Origin: Diphasiastrum complanatum
Lineage: Eukaryota; Streptophyta; Lycopodiopsida; Lycopodiales; Lycopodiaceae
NCBI GenBank assembly: GCA_029204225.1
Contig: CM055106.1
Span: forward strand, 35,870,361 to 35,934,360
Direction of reading: 5' to 3'
DNA: 64,000 nt
A program made the position numbers and the translations under genes. The notes under the pieces are model-generated. The model was given only the letters and a program-made list of their open reading frames with translations, ran no database searches and was not told the DNA's origin. Positions 33,846 through 44,629 of the stretch are shown in pieces; the first letter of the stretch is position 1; each line of letters opens with the position of its first letter.

Positions 33846-34505
33846 TGTTGACATCTTCTGAGCCTATCGAATCTGTTAACTAGTTTCTCTTTGTTTCTTT
33901 CTTCTTCTGCCTATCAGTAGAGACCGTGGGCACTTCTTGAGATTACCTTTCTTGTTTTAAGGCCCAGATTAGGCAGAAGGGACAGATAATCATTGTAGTA
34001 TTGTCTTGTCTGTCAGAGGACATTCGGATGGGTCACTCTTGAACTGAATGCACATGCATAATCAACCAGAATGCAAGCCAATGCGTTCAACAAATGACCT
34101 ACGTTACTGCTCAATTGAACAACGATGGATTTCTACTTCTACTTTGCTTCAAAATGAACTAAAATCAGATCTTACACTACTTTACTTGCATAAATTGACA
34201 AGACAAGAAACAAAAACTGATCTACAGCATGTTAGAAGTCCAAGAATCAAGAAACCAACCAGTCTTTTGATTCCTGGACATCCCAAGAACATTAAGAACT
34301 AGAATTTTAGAGAATATACAAGATTTATGCCACATTTCTAGCCTATTCAGTTTAGTTGAATGCTGGCTCCTACATTAATTCACAAGAAAATGAAATCTAA
34401 TCCACAACTAGGAAAGCAAGAAAATAATCCACTCTAAATCCACAACCACACACAATATGAATTAAAAAGCATAATCATAGGGGCATCACTCAAGAAAACC
34501 ATCAT
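33846..34505 (-). repeat. LTR-B copy 2, truncated
   Basis: Starts TGTTGACATCTTC and matches LTR-B up to AAAACCATCATG at 34505. There the sequence changes abruptly to the minisatellite. About 480 bp of the right part is missing. No primer site adjoins its left end. Confidence 0.85.
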
Positions 34506-35255
34506 GGTCGGTTGAGATGGTGAGGAACCCCGTCGGTCGAGATTAAACCCAGAACCGTCGGTCGAGATCTGACACAAACCCGTCGGTCGAGATCTGATCC
34601 GAAACCTGTCGGTCGATATCTGACGCGAACCCGTCGGTCGAGATCTGACGCAAACCCGTCGGTCGAGATTTGACGCGAATCCGTCGGTCGAGATCTGATG
34701 CGAATCCGTCGATTGAGATCTGACACGAATATCCGTCGGTCGAGATCTGACGCGAATCCATCAGTCGAGATCTGATCAGAAACCCGTCGGTCGAGATCTG
34801 ACGCGAACCCGTTGGTCGAGATCTGATCAAAAACCCGTCGGTCGAGATCTGACGCGAACCCGTCGGTCGAGATCTAGCACGAACCCGTCGGTTGAGATCT
34901 GATCAAAAACCCGTCGGTCGAGATCTGAAAGAAAGCATCGGTTGAGATTTCAAAAAAAACGTTGATTGAGATTTGAAAAAAATCGTCGGTTGAGATTTGA
35001 AAAAAATTGGCGATTGAGATTTGAAAAAAAATTGTCGGTTGAGATTTGAAAAAAAAATCGTCAGTTCAGATTTGAAGGAAAGCATTGGTTGAGATATGAA
35101 GGAAAGAGTCGGTTGAGATATGAAGGAAAGCGTCGGCTGAGATATGAAGGAAAGCGTCGGCTGAGATATGAAGGGAAGTGTCGGTTGAGTTTTGAAGGAA
35201 AGCATCGGCTGAGATATGAAGGAAAGCGTCGGTTGAGATATGAAAGAAATGGAGC
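34506..35255. repeat. Minisatellite array 3, about 30 units of 24-27 bp
   Basis: Consensus around CCGTCGGTCGAGATCTGA plus a variable linker (CGCGAAC, TCAAAAAC, AAAAAAAT, AGGAAAG). Units at the left are CpG rich; units at the right have A-rich linkers and lose CpG. On the minus strand all three frames are open over most of it (QISTDGF, SDLDRRV, RSRPTG). It lies in the leader between LTR-B copy 3 and copy 2. Confidence 0.93.
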
Positions 35256-35567
35256 GTGACGGGGTGACTGAAGGAGTGTGGTTGATGGGTGTGGGCTCTG
35301 GTTTTGCAATTTGATACTAAAGCAAGTCTGATCGCTTGTGTTTGTAGTTGTTGTGGCTTGCTGGGTGGTTTGCAGGTTCAGGTGCAAGCAAGTTGGTTTT
35401 CAAATGGATTTGGAAGCAAGTCGTTTTGTCTGTGGTTGTTGTCTCTTGCAGGTCGTTTTGCAAGTAGGGTAGTTTGTTTGCAAGGTAGACTGCAGATCAG
35501 AACTGTTATGGATCTGTTCAAGAACACTGTTGCAGCAGGTGTGGGTTTATGAATTGTGGAGTTCAAG
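35256..35567. other. Leader between primer site and minisatellite, no gene seen
   Basis: T and G rich on the plus strand, like the other family B leader. Short open frames occur without recognisable products. Confidence 0.5.
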
Positions 35568-35583
35568 CAGCAACGGTGCCAAA
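35568..35583 (-). promoter_or_regulatory. Primer binding site of the second family B body
   Basis: The minus strand reads TTTGGCACCGTTGCTG after the LTR, one to three changes from the site at 31746-31760. Confidence 0.72.
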
Positions 35584-36728
35584 TGTTGAAATCTTCAGAG
35601 TCTATAGAAGCTGTTAACTAGTTTTTCTTTGTTTCTTTCTTCTTCTGCCTATCAACAGAGACTGTGGGCACTTCTTGAGATTACCTTTCTTGTTTTAAGG
35701 GCCAGATTAAGCAGAAAGGACAGATAATCATTGTAGTATTGTCTAGTCTATCAGAGGACATCCGGATGGGTCACTCTTGAACTGAATGCACATGCACAAT
35801 CAACCAAAATGCAAGCCAGTGCATTCAACAAATGATCTACGTTACTGCTCAGTTGAACAAGATGGATTCCTACTTCTACTTTGCTTCAAAATGAACTAAA
35901 ATCAGATCCTACACTACTTTACTTGCATAAATTGACAAGACAAGAAACAAGAACTAATCTACAGCATGTTAGAAGTCTAAGAGTCAAGAAACCAACCAGT
36001 CTTTTGATTCCTAGATATCCCAAGAACATCAAGAACTAGAATGTTAGAGAATATGCAAGATTTATGCCACATTTCTAGCCTATTTAGTTTACTTGAATGC
36101 TGGCTCCTACATTAATCCACAAGAAAACATGAAATCTAATCCACAACTAGGAAAACAAGAAAACTAATCCACTCTAAATCCACAACCACACACAATATGA
36201 ATGGAAGGGCATGATCATAGGGGCATCACTCAAGAAAACCATCATGATCAAGGAGCTCAGTGGATGCATCTAACTCATGGAGGCTCTTCTCATTTCAGCA
36301 TGGAGTTGATACAATACACAAAAAGCTCCTCTACTCAAAGAGGGAGTCTCTTAAATAAGCAAGAGAGCTCCTTAGGTGGCATCCTAGTGGAATTTTCACA
36401 TTTCACAAATTACAAGTGGAATAATGCTCTCCACTAGAGTTCACCATCAAAAGGTGACTCACTCTACTTTCTTTAAGAGAGGTCTACTTGCATTTATTAC
36501 ATTTGCCTAGAAATACTAGTTCCTACATGGTCCCTCCATCTTTCGGGATTCACGATGAGGCTTACACAGTTCTTGCTTGTCATCCTAACTAGCATTTCTT
36601 GGCTCTCATACTCGGCTCTCAGTCTTCGTTCGTCTCATCTTCTCAGAGACCTCCTCGGTCTAAGGTGAGAGGTGCTCTTGAGTTGCTCTGTCCGAGTATC
36701 TTGGAGATTCGTCAGAATTAGCCAACAG
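35584..36728 (-). repeat. LTR-B copy 3, 5' LTR
   Basis: Starts TGTTGAAATCTTC and ends TAGCCAACA, 1145 bp. On its right at 36729 the family A spacer begins, so this is the outer end of family B inserted into family A. I could not find a matching target duplication. Confidence 0.88.
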
Positions 36729-37408
36729 TATAGTACTGTGAAAATAGGCTATAAAAATCTCAGCAAAGGTTTCTGGGGATTTGAACCTATTAGGCGAACG
36801 TTTCCCAAGGCTGGTGAAGCATCATGAACCTTCGCCCAAGAGGGTCCTTCGTCTAGGTACTGTCACAAATGTATTTTTTCACAATCTGAACCTATGGACA
36901 ACCTAATTTTGACATTTTAAGATGATCTAGTAGGTCGACGAAGGTTCATAATGAGGTTAAGGTGCTCGGCGAAGGTTCTCAAAATGGCATATCGCTGATC
37001 CTTCGCCAGACTCAAAAATTGGATTTTTTCTGGACATGAACCTTCGCCCAATTCAAATTAGATAAATCTAGAGTGGATATACAGTCTGAGAGCTCAGCAA
37101 AGGTTTCTGGTACTGTATAGGACACATCTGACCAAAACAGTGATTTTCTAAATCATTTTTCATCAAAAAGACTGTCCTTCCTTTTTTCCCATGCTGATGA
37201 CTATTCTAACTTTTGCTCATCAGTCTTTTCTCAATTTCTTTATTTTTTTTTTACTGTCTTTCGACACAAAAACTGAACAAATGGAATATTGAAAACAACA
37301 AATTAAAAAAAAAAATAAAACTAAAAATCCTTGAGATCAGGCTTGTTGATCTGACAAAACTGGCTGCCAAAACTTGCATAACTGGCTGCCATTCACCGGA
37401 GAATCAAA
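36729..37408 (-). other. Family A spacer, minus copy
   Basis: Inverted counterpart of 614-1130, with the same repeated CTTCGCC motifs (for example at 36828 and 37008). No coding sequence is seen. It borders LTR-B at 36728. Confidence 0.65.
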
Positions 37409-39850
37409 TCATTTTCCATTCAAGTGCTCAAGAATTATTGTGCCATAGTTCAAGATTTCCTTTAGTTTATACGGGCCTTCACCGATAAACTTCAACTTTC
37501 CCTTGATCAGCTTGGTTTTGTACATCAATACGAGATCTCCCGCTTTCATATCTTTTTTGTGCAATTGACGATCGTGCCATGCCTTCTGGTGGGCTTTCTC
37601 TACTACTAACGCATGAACTGCCATCAATCGGGTTTCACATAATTTGTGCAACGCTTCATGACAGAGTTGTAAAGACTTATCATCATTTAATTGTTTTGTT
37701 GCTGCTATGCGTAAAGATGGGATAAAAAATTCAATTGACATGACAACATCTTGACCATAAACCAGTTGAAAAGGTGTTTGATTTGTACTATTTTTGTAAG
37801 CAGTTCTGAATGCCCATAACGCTGCATATAGTTTATGCTCCCAATCAGACAGACTCGCTGTCTTTGTCATAATGGTGCAAAAAATCTTATTGGAAGATTC
37901 AGCTTGGCCATTCCCTCTGGAATAGTAGGGAGTACTAAATCTGTGTATCACAAAAAAATCTTCTAGTAAACACTTTATTGTTTGATTAACAAAGTGTGTA
38001 CCCTGGTCACTGACAATCTCGATTGGACATCCAAATCTAATTATAATATTTTCATACATACAGAAACTTGGTCATAGATTTCCCATCAGCAACTTTGAGC
38101 TTTGGCTTCAACCCACTTGGTCATATAATCAGTTGCTATGATAATGTATCGGGCCTGAGATCCTTGCGCGGCAGGATGAATAGGACCAACTAGTAATGAA
38201 AAATAAGGCCCAAGGCCAACCATATAGTCTAAGTGTCAATAATGAATAAAAAAGGGCCCTAAAAGGAAGCTTTCAGTGGTTAGGGCCCAACTGGGAGGGA
38301 TAATAGTGCGCCCTCCAAGAAGGCCCCCACTCTTTTTGTCATTTGTTATTTCTTGCAATAAAACTGGATGCAAGGGTTCATAATTTTGTCGAGTAGGTCG
38401 TCGTGCTCGTTGGCAAACATCACATGTCTGAATAAAATTTTTTGTGTCCTTATGAAACGTAGGTCACCAACAGCCTGATTGCAAAAGTTTGCAAACAGTA
38501 ATATCTGTAGAGAAGTGTCCTCCGCCCATGCCATCATGTGAAAATATGATTAAATCTAGTACTTCATGTAGTAAAACACATCTTCGTAAAATATTGTCTG
38601 CTCCACGACGATACAATTGTCCTGCAATCAATTGATAAGGTTGAGCCTTATGAATTAATTGTCTCTTCTGTACTTTTGTCAAGGAGTCATTCGGTTGTCC
38701 TAGCATTAGGTACTCAACAATATCCGCTGCTCACTCAGGTACTGCTTCAACATAGAACAATGCAGCATCTGGTAGTTTATCATCCACTGCAGATTCGATT
38801 CGTGAAACGTGATCGGCTAGATAATGTTGCTTGCCCTTTCGAACCACAATTCGAAAGTCAAATTCAGTCAATAACAATAACCATCTTGCAATACGTCCAG
38901 TATTGCACGTCTTGTTTACCAAGTAAAGTAACGGTTGATGATCCGTATAAAATGCAAAGTGCGTTTCCATGAGGTAGTGACAAAATTTTCGAACAGAAAA
39001 AATCATGGCTAACGCTTCACGTTCTGTTGTTGAATAATTCTTCTCTGGATCTGTAAGATGTCTGCTTGCAAATCGTATAGGAAAATCCTTCTTATAATCT
39101 CTTGGCTGCATCAAAACTGATCCAATGGCGTATTTTGAGGCATCCGTATGAACATGAAATTCTACTGTCCAATCTGGAGAACGCAGTATTGGTGCTAAAG
39201 TTAATGCTTTTTTTAACTTTTCAAAGGCTTCTAATGCCTCTACTGTCCAAATAGGAACAATAGTCAGTTTGTATATAGGTCGTGCTAAATCCGCAAAGAA
39301 GATAATAAAAATTCAATAGTAGTTCGCATGACCCATAAACACATAAATTCCACGAATGGTTGTTGGCGGTGGCAATTCCACAATAACCTTGATCTTAGAA
39401 TAATCGGTGGCAATACCATGTCTCGATATCACATGTCCAAGCACAACTTCGTGGGAAACCCATATCTGGCATTTTTTTGGATTTAGAGAAATTCGATATT
39501 TGCGTCATCTTTCAAAAACTTTCTCTAATCGATCCAAGTGATCTGCATCTGTACTATGGACTCCCAGGTCATCCAAGTAAATTTCAAGGAATTTTTGTAG
39601 ATAGTCTTTAAAAACAAATTGCATTACTCTTTGGAACCAACTTGGTGCATTACAGAGTCCAAGCGGCAATACTTTGTAAGCGTAGGTGTCCCATTCTGTT
39701 GCAAAAGCGATTTTGTGGCGATCGGCAGGTGCAATCTTAACCTGGTTGTAATCACTAAATCCATCCAAGAAACTATAAGCTTCTGCTCCAGCAAGGCGAT
39801 CCAAAATGCTTTCAGTAAAAGGTAACAGAAAGTGATTCTTTCACATCACT
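37409..39850 (-). pseudogene. Gypsy pol of family A: RT, RNase H, integrase (relic)
   Basis: Read right to left. RT (39505-39804) has AYSFLDGFSDYNQVKI, PLGLCNAPSWFQRVM and the catalytic YLDD. RNase H (38731-39200) has HTDASKYAIG, STTEREALAMIF and YTDHQPLLYLVNKT. The integrase zinc region is near 38420-38560 (CDVCQRA). The DDE core has ATDYMTKWVEAKA at about 38130, VSDQGTHF and GNGQAESSN (37409-38059), then the basic C-terminus KAGDLVLMYKTKLIKGKLKF. RT-RH-IN order defines gypsy. Stops and frameshifts divide it, and about 160 bp at 38178-38340 interrupts integrase. Protease and gag are not found to the right, so the 5' part is lost. Confidence 0.9.
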
Positions 39851-39927
39851 TTGTTCTGATAGGTAACAAATTCTAAAACTGAGATCCATATACATTTTGT
39901 TTTATACCGTGGTTTACCCCTAAGGGG

Positions 39928-40693
39928 GAGGAGGATTGAGGCATTAGCAGAAGGAGGCTATGCTATTTTGTGGATTGCAGGACTCTTGGGGCTCAAACCC
40001 ACTCGGATTTCTATCTCTCTTTCACATCACACACACAAACACTCTCTCCCGCTCTCTCACTTTCACCTTCTCCTAAAACCATGGTATACTCTTGAAACTG
40101 TTATCCATGCCATCTGTGGCCTATCGTCCATGCATGTCAGATCTAAAGGCTGCATGTCGGATTTGAAGCTTGCATGTCACACCATGCATTGCCGAATGAC
40201 CATGTATGTCAGTTCATGACTGTTGCATGTCAAGAATCTATGAACCCTCATGACTGCATGTCAAGAATCTAAGATCCAACATGATTGCATGTCGAAAAGA
40301 TTAAGACTTATGAAGAAATTTCTATGCTTTTGTTAAGCTAGATATGGAATTAAGATCATTGAATACGAACTAAGTCTATGTTAAGTTGATTTTCTTACTT
40401 TGAGACCCCTATTGGAATCCATTGTATATGTAATTGGCATTGGCCAAGTGGATTTGCCTAATGACAAGAGAAGAATCCTTCGAGGAGGGGGGGGGGGCTG
40501 TCTCCATCTTGACTCCTCAGTGTTTCCGCTGTTGTGTGAATGAATCTATGTGATGCAATGTCTTTGAGTTTCGATTTAAAGTCTTATTTGATTTTCATTT
40601 AAGTTTATTCGAGACTAGCTTTATGTGAATGATAAGCCAATAAATCTTTTGGCCTTTAAGAACTTAAGATAGGCCTTCACCGTCGAGTTCACA
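39928..40693 (+). repeat. LTR-E, left copy, 5' truncated
   Basis: Matches 42964-44198 apart from an insertion there. Includes GCATGTCAAGAATCTA repeats and a G run near 40487-40498. It ends GAGTTCACA. The left edge joins the family A pol debris, so U3 is missing. Confidence 0.75.
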
Positions 40694-40697
40694 GTTT

Positions 40698-40709
40698 TGG
40701 TATCAGAGC
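40698..40709 (+). promoter_or_regulatory. Primer binding site, tRNA-Met type
   Basis: TGGTATCAGAGC follows the LTR end after four bases (GTTT). Confidence 0.88.
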
Positions 40710-40786
40710 TATGGTTTAATATGTCATGAACTTGATGTGAAGACCTTGTATGTTCATGCATGCAGAAGAACATAAAGCTCCACTAG

Positions 40787-41092
40787 ATGTTTAAGAGGCC
40801 TTGTGCTTCAAAAAGCAAGAACTGCTTGGAAAAGATCAAGAAGACCAAGACTCCTGCTAGGCATGACAAAGAACTAGATGACAACAAAACACTGGAAGCC
40901 TACTTGCGGAGAGCTAGAAGGTCATGTTTATCAAGAACATACAACCCGAGACTAGTTTTGGCCATAAAATCATTGAAAGCCATACTAGTGAAACAAGAGA
41001 AAAATTTCTTGAGCCATAATGATTGTCCACTAGGACCGCAAGAATGTTTTAAATGTAGATTTCGAAATGCTTTAAAGAAAAACATCAAATAG
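40787..41092 (+). CDS. Hypothetical small basic ORF in family E element, 101 aa
   Basis: A lysine and arginine rich frame (MFKRPCASKSKNCLEKIKKT, YLRRARRSCLSRTYNP, LVLAIKSLKAILVKQEKNF) with a C-terminal CPLGPQECFKCRFRNAL. It begins about 80 bp after the primer site, where gag would start. No similarity to gag, zinc knuckle (spacing does not fit) or any enzyme is recognised. It could be a remnant of a captured host gene or chance. It is the first ORF of the element. Confidence 0.35.
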   Translation: MFKRPCASKSKNCLEKIKKTKTPARHDKELDDNKTLEAYLRRARRSCLSRTYNPRLVLAIKSLKAILVKQEKNFLSHNDCPLGPQECFKCRFRNALKKNIK

Positions 41093-41799
41093 GATGAAAA
41101 ATCCTAAGTTGTTTCCAAAAATGATTTTGACTCAATACTATCAGTACTTTTTCTTTGAATGTTTCAAACATGCAAGTTATGTGATCTAAGCTTTTAGTAG
41201 CTTAATGCATGTCAAGTAATGTTGATTTAAGCATGCATGTCATGTAATGTTAGTTTACACTTGTTTGCCTACTTTATGCAAAAGTAAACCTTGATGATAT
41301 GTTGAATTAAATCAGCCATACATGAGAAAGAATTCCTAGTGATTACCTTAGAGTATAGAAGCATTGCTTCTTAGAAATGATTTCTTGATTAAGATGGGCC
41401 CAGATTTCAAGCATCTTTTGAGATCGTGAATAGGAAGTTAACCCTCCTAAGACATTACGCAGAACCATGACTAGTATGACAACATACTAAGGAGGAATGG
41501 GGACTAAAAAATTTAAGACCACTTTACCTTATCCCATTCCTAAATTCCCAAAGAAACAATTTACTATGAAATTGTTTTTGAGCAATCTAAAACCCAGGAT
41601 GAAAATGAAATGATTGGATCTACCCAATATAGATTTAGTAAGCTAATTCTCAATTCATAGATTAAGAGATCTGAGGTAGATCAAGGAACTGAAAAGACTC
41701 TTCACCCAAAGTTGATCTTAACATATAAGATCAAATCTGAATGAAAGAAACAAGCATAAACACAATATTTCCTAAAGTTTAAGAAGCATTCGATTATGG

Positions 41800-42042
41800 A
41801 TGCAAGATGAATGGAAGAAGAATTCTTTCAAGAATATCACAAAAAATTTAAAAGATTTAAGAAACTTAGTTGAGAAATTTTCGTTGAGGACAACACTATA
41901 TGCGTTGGAGAGGTGTAGAGACAAATTGCCCCTAAGTAATAAAGACTTTCCCAGCTTCAAAGCCCAAATAGACTTTGATGATATAGAATTATCAATGATC
42001 AATATTCTTTTAGGATATTGTAAGAATTTATTACTTCAATGA
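41800..42042 (+). CDS. Hypothetical ORF in family E element, 80 aa
   Basis: The frame reads MQDEWKKNSFKNITKNLKDL, RTTLYALERCRDKLPLSNKD and IDFDDIELSMINILLGY. It looks helical and protein-like, but I recognise no family. It may be the downstream part of a broken longer gene. Weak evidence only. Confidence 0.3.
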   Translation: MQDEWKKNSFKNITKNLKDLRNLVEKFSLRTTLYALERCRDKLPLSNKDFPSFKAQIDFDDIELSMINILLGYCKNLLLQ

Positions 42043-42117
42043 ATTGAGTAATAGGCATTGATACCTGTAGAACTAAGAATCTTCTATGAACCATGTTTGA
42101 TGGTATTATGAACACTG

Positions 42118-42390
42118 ACCTTTCTTTGAAGGGATGTGTAGGTACACACGAACATACCTGAAGAATCAGAACAAGAATAAGAAGCCCTCTGGGCTTAAGG
42201 ACTGACCTCTCTTTGAGGGTATGTGCAGGTACTCGAGAAAGTGCCAGAAGAACAAGAATCGAAACAAGAAGCTTTCTAAGCTTGAAGACAGTAAACAAAA
42301 AGGCTTTTGACAAAATCTATAAAGAAGGCTCAGAAGAGTCTATAAAGAAGGCTTATTACTCTTTCTATAATGAAGGCTCATAGGAGTCTA
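42118..42390 (+). repeat. Short tandem repeats upstream of LTR-E right copy
   Basis: Two diverged units of about 88 bp beginning CTGACCT.TCTTTGA (42117 and 42203), then several copies of GTCTATAAAGAAGGCT (42308-42390). Confidence 0.7.
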
Positions 42391-42440
42391 TAAAGAACAG
42401 GATAAGGCCTAGGGTCTGATCACCCTAGTGACCTTTTCCA

Positions 42441-42559
42441 CCATGATTGAGGATGGGCAACCTCTAGAAAATAAGTGCCAATAACCATGATTGAGGATGG
42501 GCAACCTCTAGAAAGTAAGTGCCAATGACTATGATTGAGGATGGGCAACCTCTAGAGAA
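42441..42559 (+). repeat. Three 44-bp tandem repeats
   Basis: ATGATTGAGGATGGGCAACC begins each unit at 42443, 42487 and 42531. The array is next to the purine-rich AGAGAAAAGGG that could be the polypurine tract. Confidence 0.92.
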
Positions 42560-42573
42560 AAGGGCCTAGGAAT

Positions 42574-44198
42574 TGATGGACATTATGCAAAAACAAGATG
42601 GACATATACCTTGGCTCTTCCTTAGGAAGATTGCACTTGGGTGAATTCCCAAGTTGTAACCATGTAAAATCATATGTAAATAAAAGTCAAGTTTAAACCT
42701 TGTACCACCTACGTCCCACCTACTTTTCCACATGCACCCATTCGCCCTTTCTAACTAATACACCTCATCCATGCACTCCACTTCACCATAAGTCCTATTG
42801 GAGTCTTCCTCACACCTCATGCACTTGAACTTGATACCTCAATCACTTTGGAAGGACTCTCCACTCTCTATATAAGTGGAAATGCGCCCCACTACCATGA
42901 GGATTGAAGGATGTTGCATCCAAGCTCTGCCCACTTGTTGTTTGTTGTGTACAGGTGCTTTGGAGAGGAGGATTGAGGCATTAGCTCAAGGAGGCTATGC
43001 TATTTTGTGGATTGCAGGATTCTTGGGGTTCAAACCCACTCAGATTTCTATCTCTCTTTCACATCACACACACAAACACTCTCTCCCTCTCTATCACTTC
43101 CACCTTCTCCTGAAACCATGGTATACTCTTGAAACTATTAATCATATGTAAGAATGGTTGATCAGTACCATTGCATGTCATGCCATTTGTGGCCTATCGT
43201 CCATGCATGTTGGATTTGAAGCTTCCATGTCACACCATGCATCCTAAGTGCATCGGAATCTTCTATCACTGAACTGGTTGCAGTCAACTGCTCCATAAGA
43301 TTTTTGAAAGTGTTGAGATGACTTGAAACACTATTTGCATCAGGCATTCTGAGAGTGAAGAATTTCTTCCTTAGATGAAGCTTAGACATAACGTCTCTGA
43401 TGTCGTAGAGAGTTGCTAGGATGTCCCATGCATTCTTAGTAGTCTGAGCAGCACGTATGTGGTTGATTTGAGTATCCTTGATGTTGAGGGTGATCATGGC
43501 AAATGCCTTGCCATCTCTCAGTCTCCACTTGGTGATGACGGCTGCATCACCATCTGGTTTGAGCTCTGTGCCATCAATGATGTCTCACAGTTCTTTGGCT
43601 AGAAGTATAACCTTCATCTTGAATTTTTAGAGATGGTAGTTACCTCCATCGAGTTTGTCAATGAGCAATGAAATGTCTAATGACATGTATGTCACTTCAT
43701 GACTGTTGCATGTCAAGAATCTACGAACCCTCATGATTGCATGTCAAGAATCTAAGATCCATTTGGATTGCATGTCAAGAATCTAAGATCCAACATGATT
43801 GCATGTCGGAAAGATTAAGATATATAAAGAAATTTCTATGTTTTTGTTAAGCTAGATATGGAATTAAGATCATTGAATATGAACTAAGTCTATGTTAAGC
43901 TGATTTTCTTACTTTGAGACCCCTATCAGAATCCATTGTATATGTAATTGGCATTGGCCAATTGGATTTGCATAATGACAAGAAAAGAATCCTTCGGGGG
44001 GGGGGTCTCCATCTTGACCCCTCAGTGCTTCCACTGTTGTGTGAATGAATATATGTGATGCAATGTTTTCGAGTTTTGATTTAAAGTCTTATTTGATTTT
44101 CATTTAAGTTGATTCGAGACTAGCATTATGTGAATGATAAGCCAATAAATCTTTTGGTCTTTAAGAACTTAAGAGAGGCCTTCACCCACAAGTTCACA
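42574..44198 (+). repeat. LTR-E, right copy, interrupted
   Basis: The start is tentative (TGATGGAC after AGAAAAGGGCCTAGGAAT). A TATA box CTCTATATAAGTGG lies at about 42866-42879. It matches the left LTR from 42964 on, is interrupted at 43243-43681 by a copia gag fragment, then resumes to AAGTTCACA. Confidence 0.68.
43243..43681 (-). pseudogene. Copia gag fragment inside LTR-E
   Basis: The minus strand reads MSLDISLLIDKLDGGNYHL, KFKMKVILLAKEL, VITKWRLRDGKAFAMITLNI, AWDILATLYDIRDVMSKLHL and SSVIEDSDALR. This is the N-terminal part of a UBN2-type copia gag, related to the one at 47285-47824. It has two stops and ends abruptly. No LTR of its own adjoins it. The left LTR-E lacks it, so the interruption is clear by comparison. 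Confidence 0.85.
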
Positions 44199-44621
44199 CT
44201 TTGTCAACGAGGATTCTGGCTAAGCTCAAATGGAGCTGATCTGTTGGATAAGGCTATTGTCTCAACCCGCAATCAATCATCCTTCAAACAACAGATAGCT
44301 ATTGCTAATCTGATAATGAATTTATGAACAACAGATAATTTCTAATGACAGCAAAAATATATCCACTGGTAAATTGAACAACAACATTCACAGATTGCAC
44401 ATTGAGCAGAAAAGGTATACTCATCTATATTATCAGAATTGAGTTTTCAATCAAGTTCTTTCTTGAGCATTGTCTGTTTCCTAGATCAACGCGTCGGTGT
44501 GAGAGGTGTATTCTCTTCTCACGAAAGGAACTAGCTATTGCTAGATCTATATCTCTCTCTCTCCATGATACACACCTCACTTAGTGTTGCGTTCAAGATA
44601 CTCTATTATATATATGTCTCT
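44199..44621 (-). other. Copia leader next to LTR
   Basis: Non-coding. It contains a stretch (44480-44590) resembling 13420-13500 and ends with the complement of a primer site at 44617-44628 (TCTCTGATACCA). Confidence 0.5.
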
Positions 44622-44629
44622 GATACCAC

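Larger units (their letters stand above)
39928..44198 (+). mobile_element. LTR element family E without recognisable gag-pol
   Basis: Two related LTRs in direct orientation (39928-40693, truncated at the left; about 42574-44198, interrupted) flank about 1.9 kb. A tRNA-Met primer site follows the first LTR. The internal region holds ORFs of 101 and 80 residues that match no retrotransposon protein I know, and three sets of short tandem repeats before the second LTR. This is the structure of a non-autonomous LTR element. Confidence 0.7.

Noticed and set aside
34502-35205. Overlapping minus ORFs of 74-100 codons in the minisatellite as protein genes
   Set aside because: All three frames are open because of the repeat unit. 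There is no evidence that any is translated; recorded as a repeat property instead.
34506-35255. CRISPR array
   Set aside because: Units are contiguous degenerate repeats with short variable linkers, not identical repeats separated by unique spacers, and the context is a plant retrotransposon.
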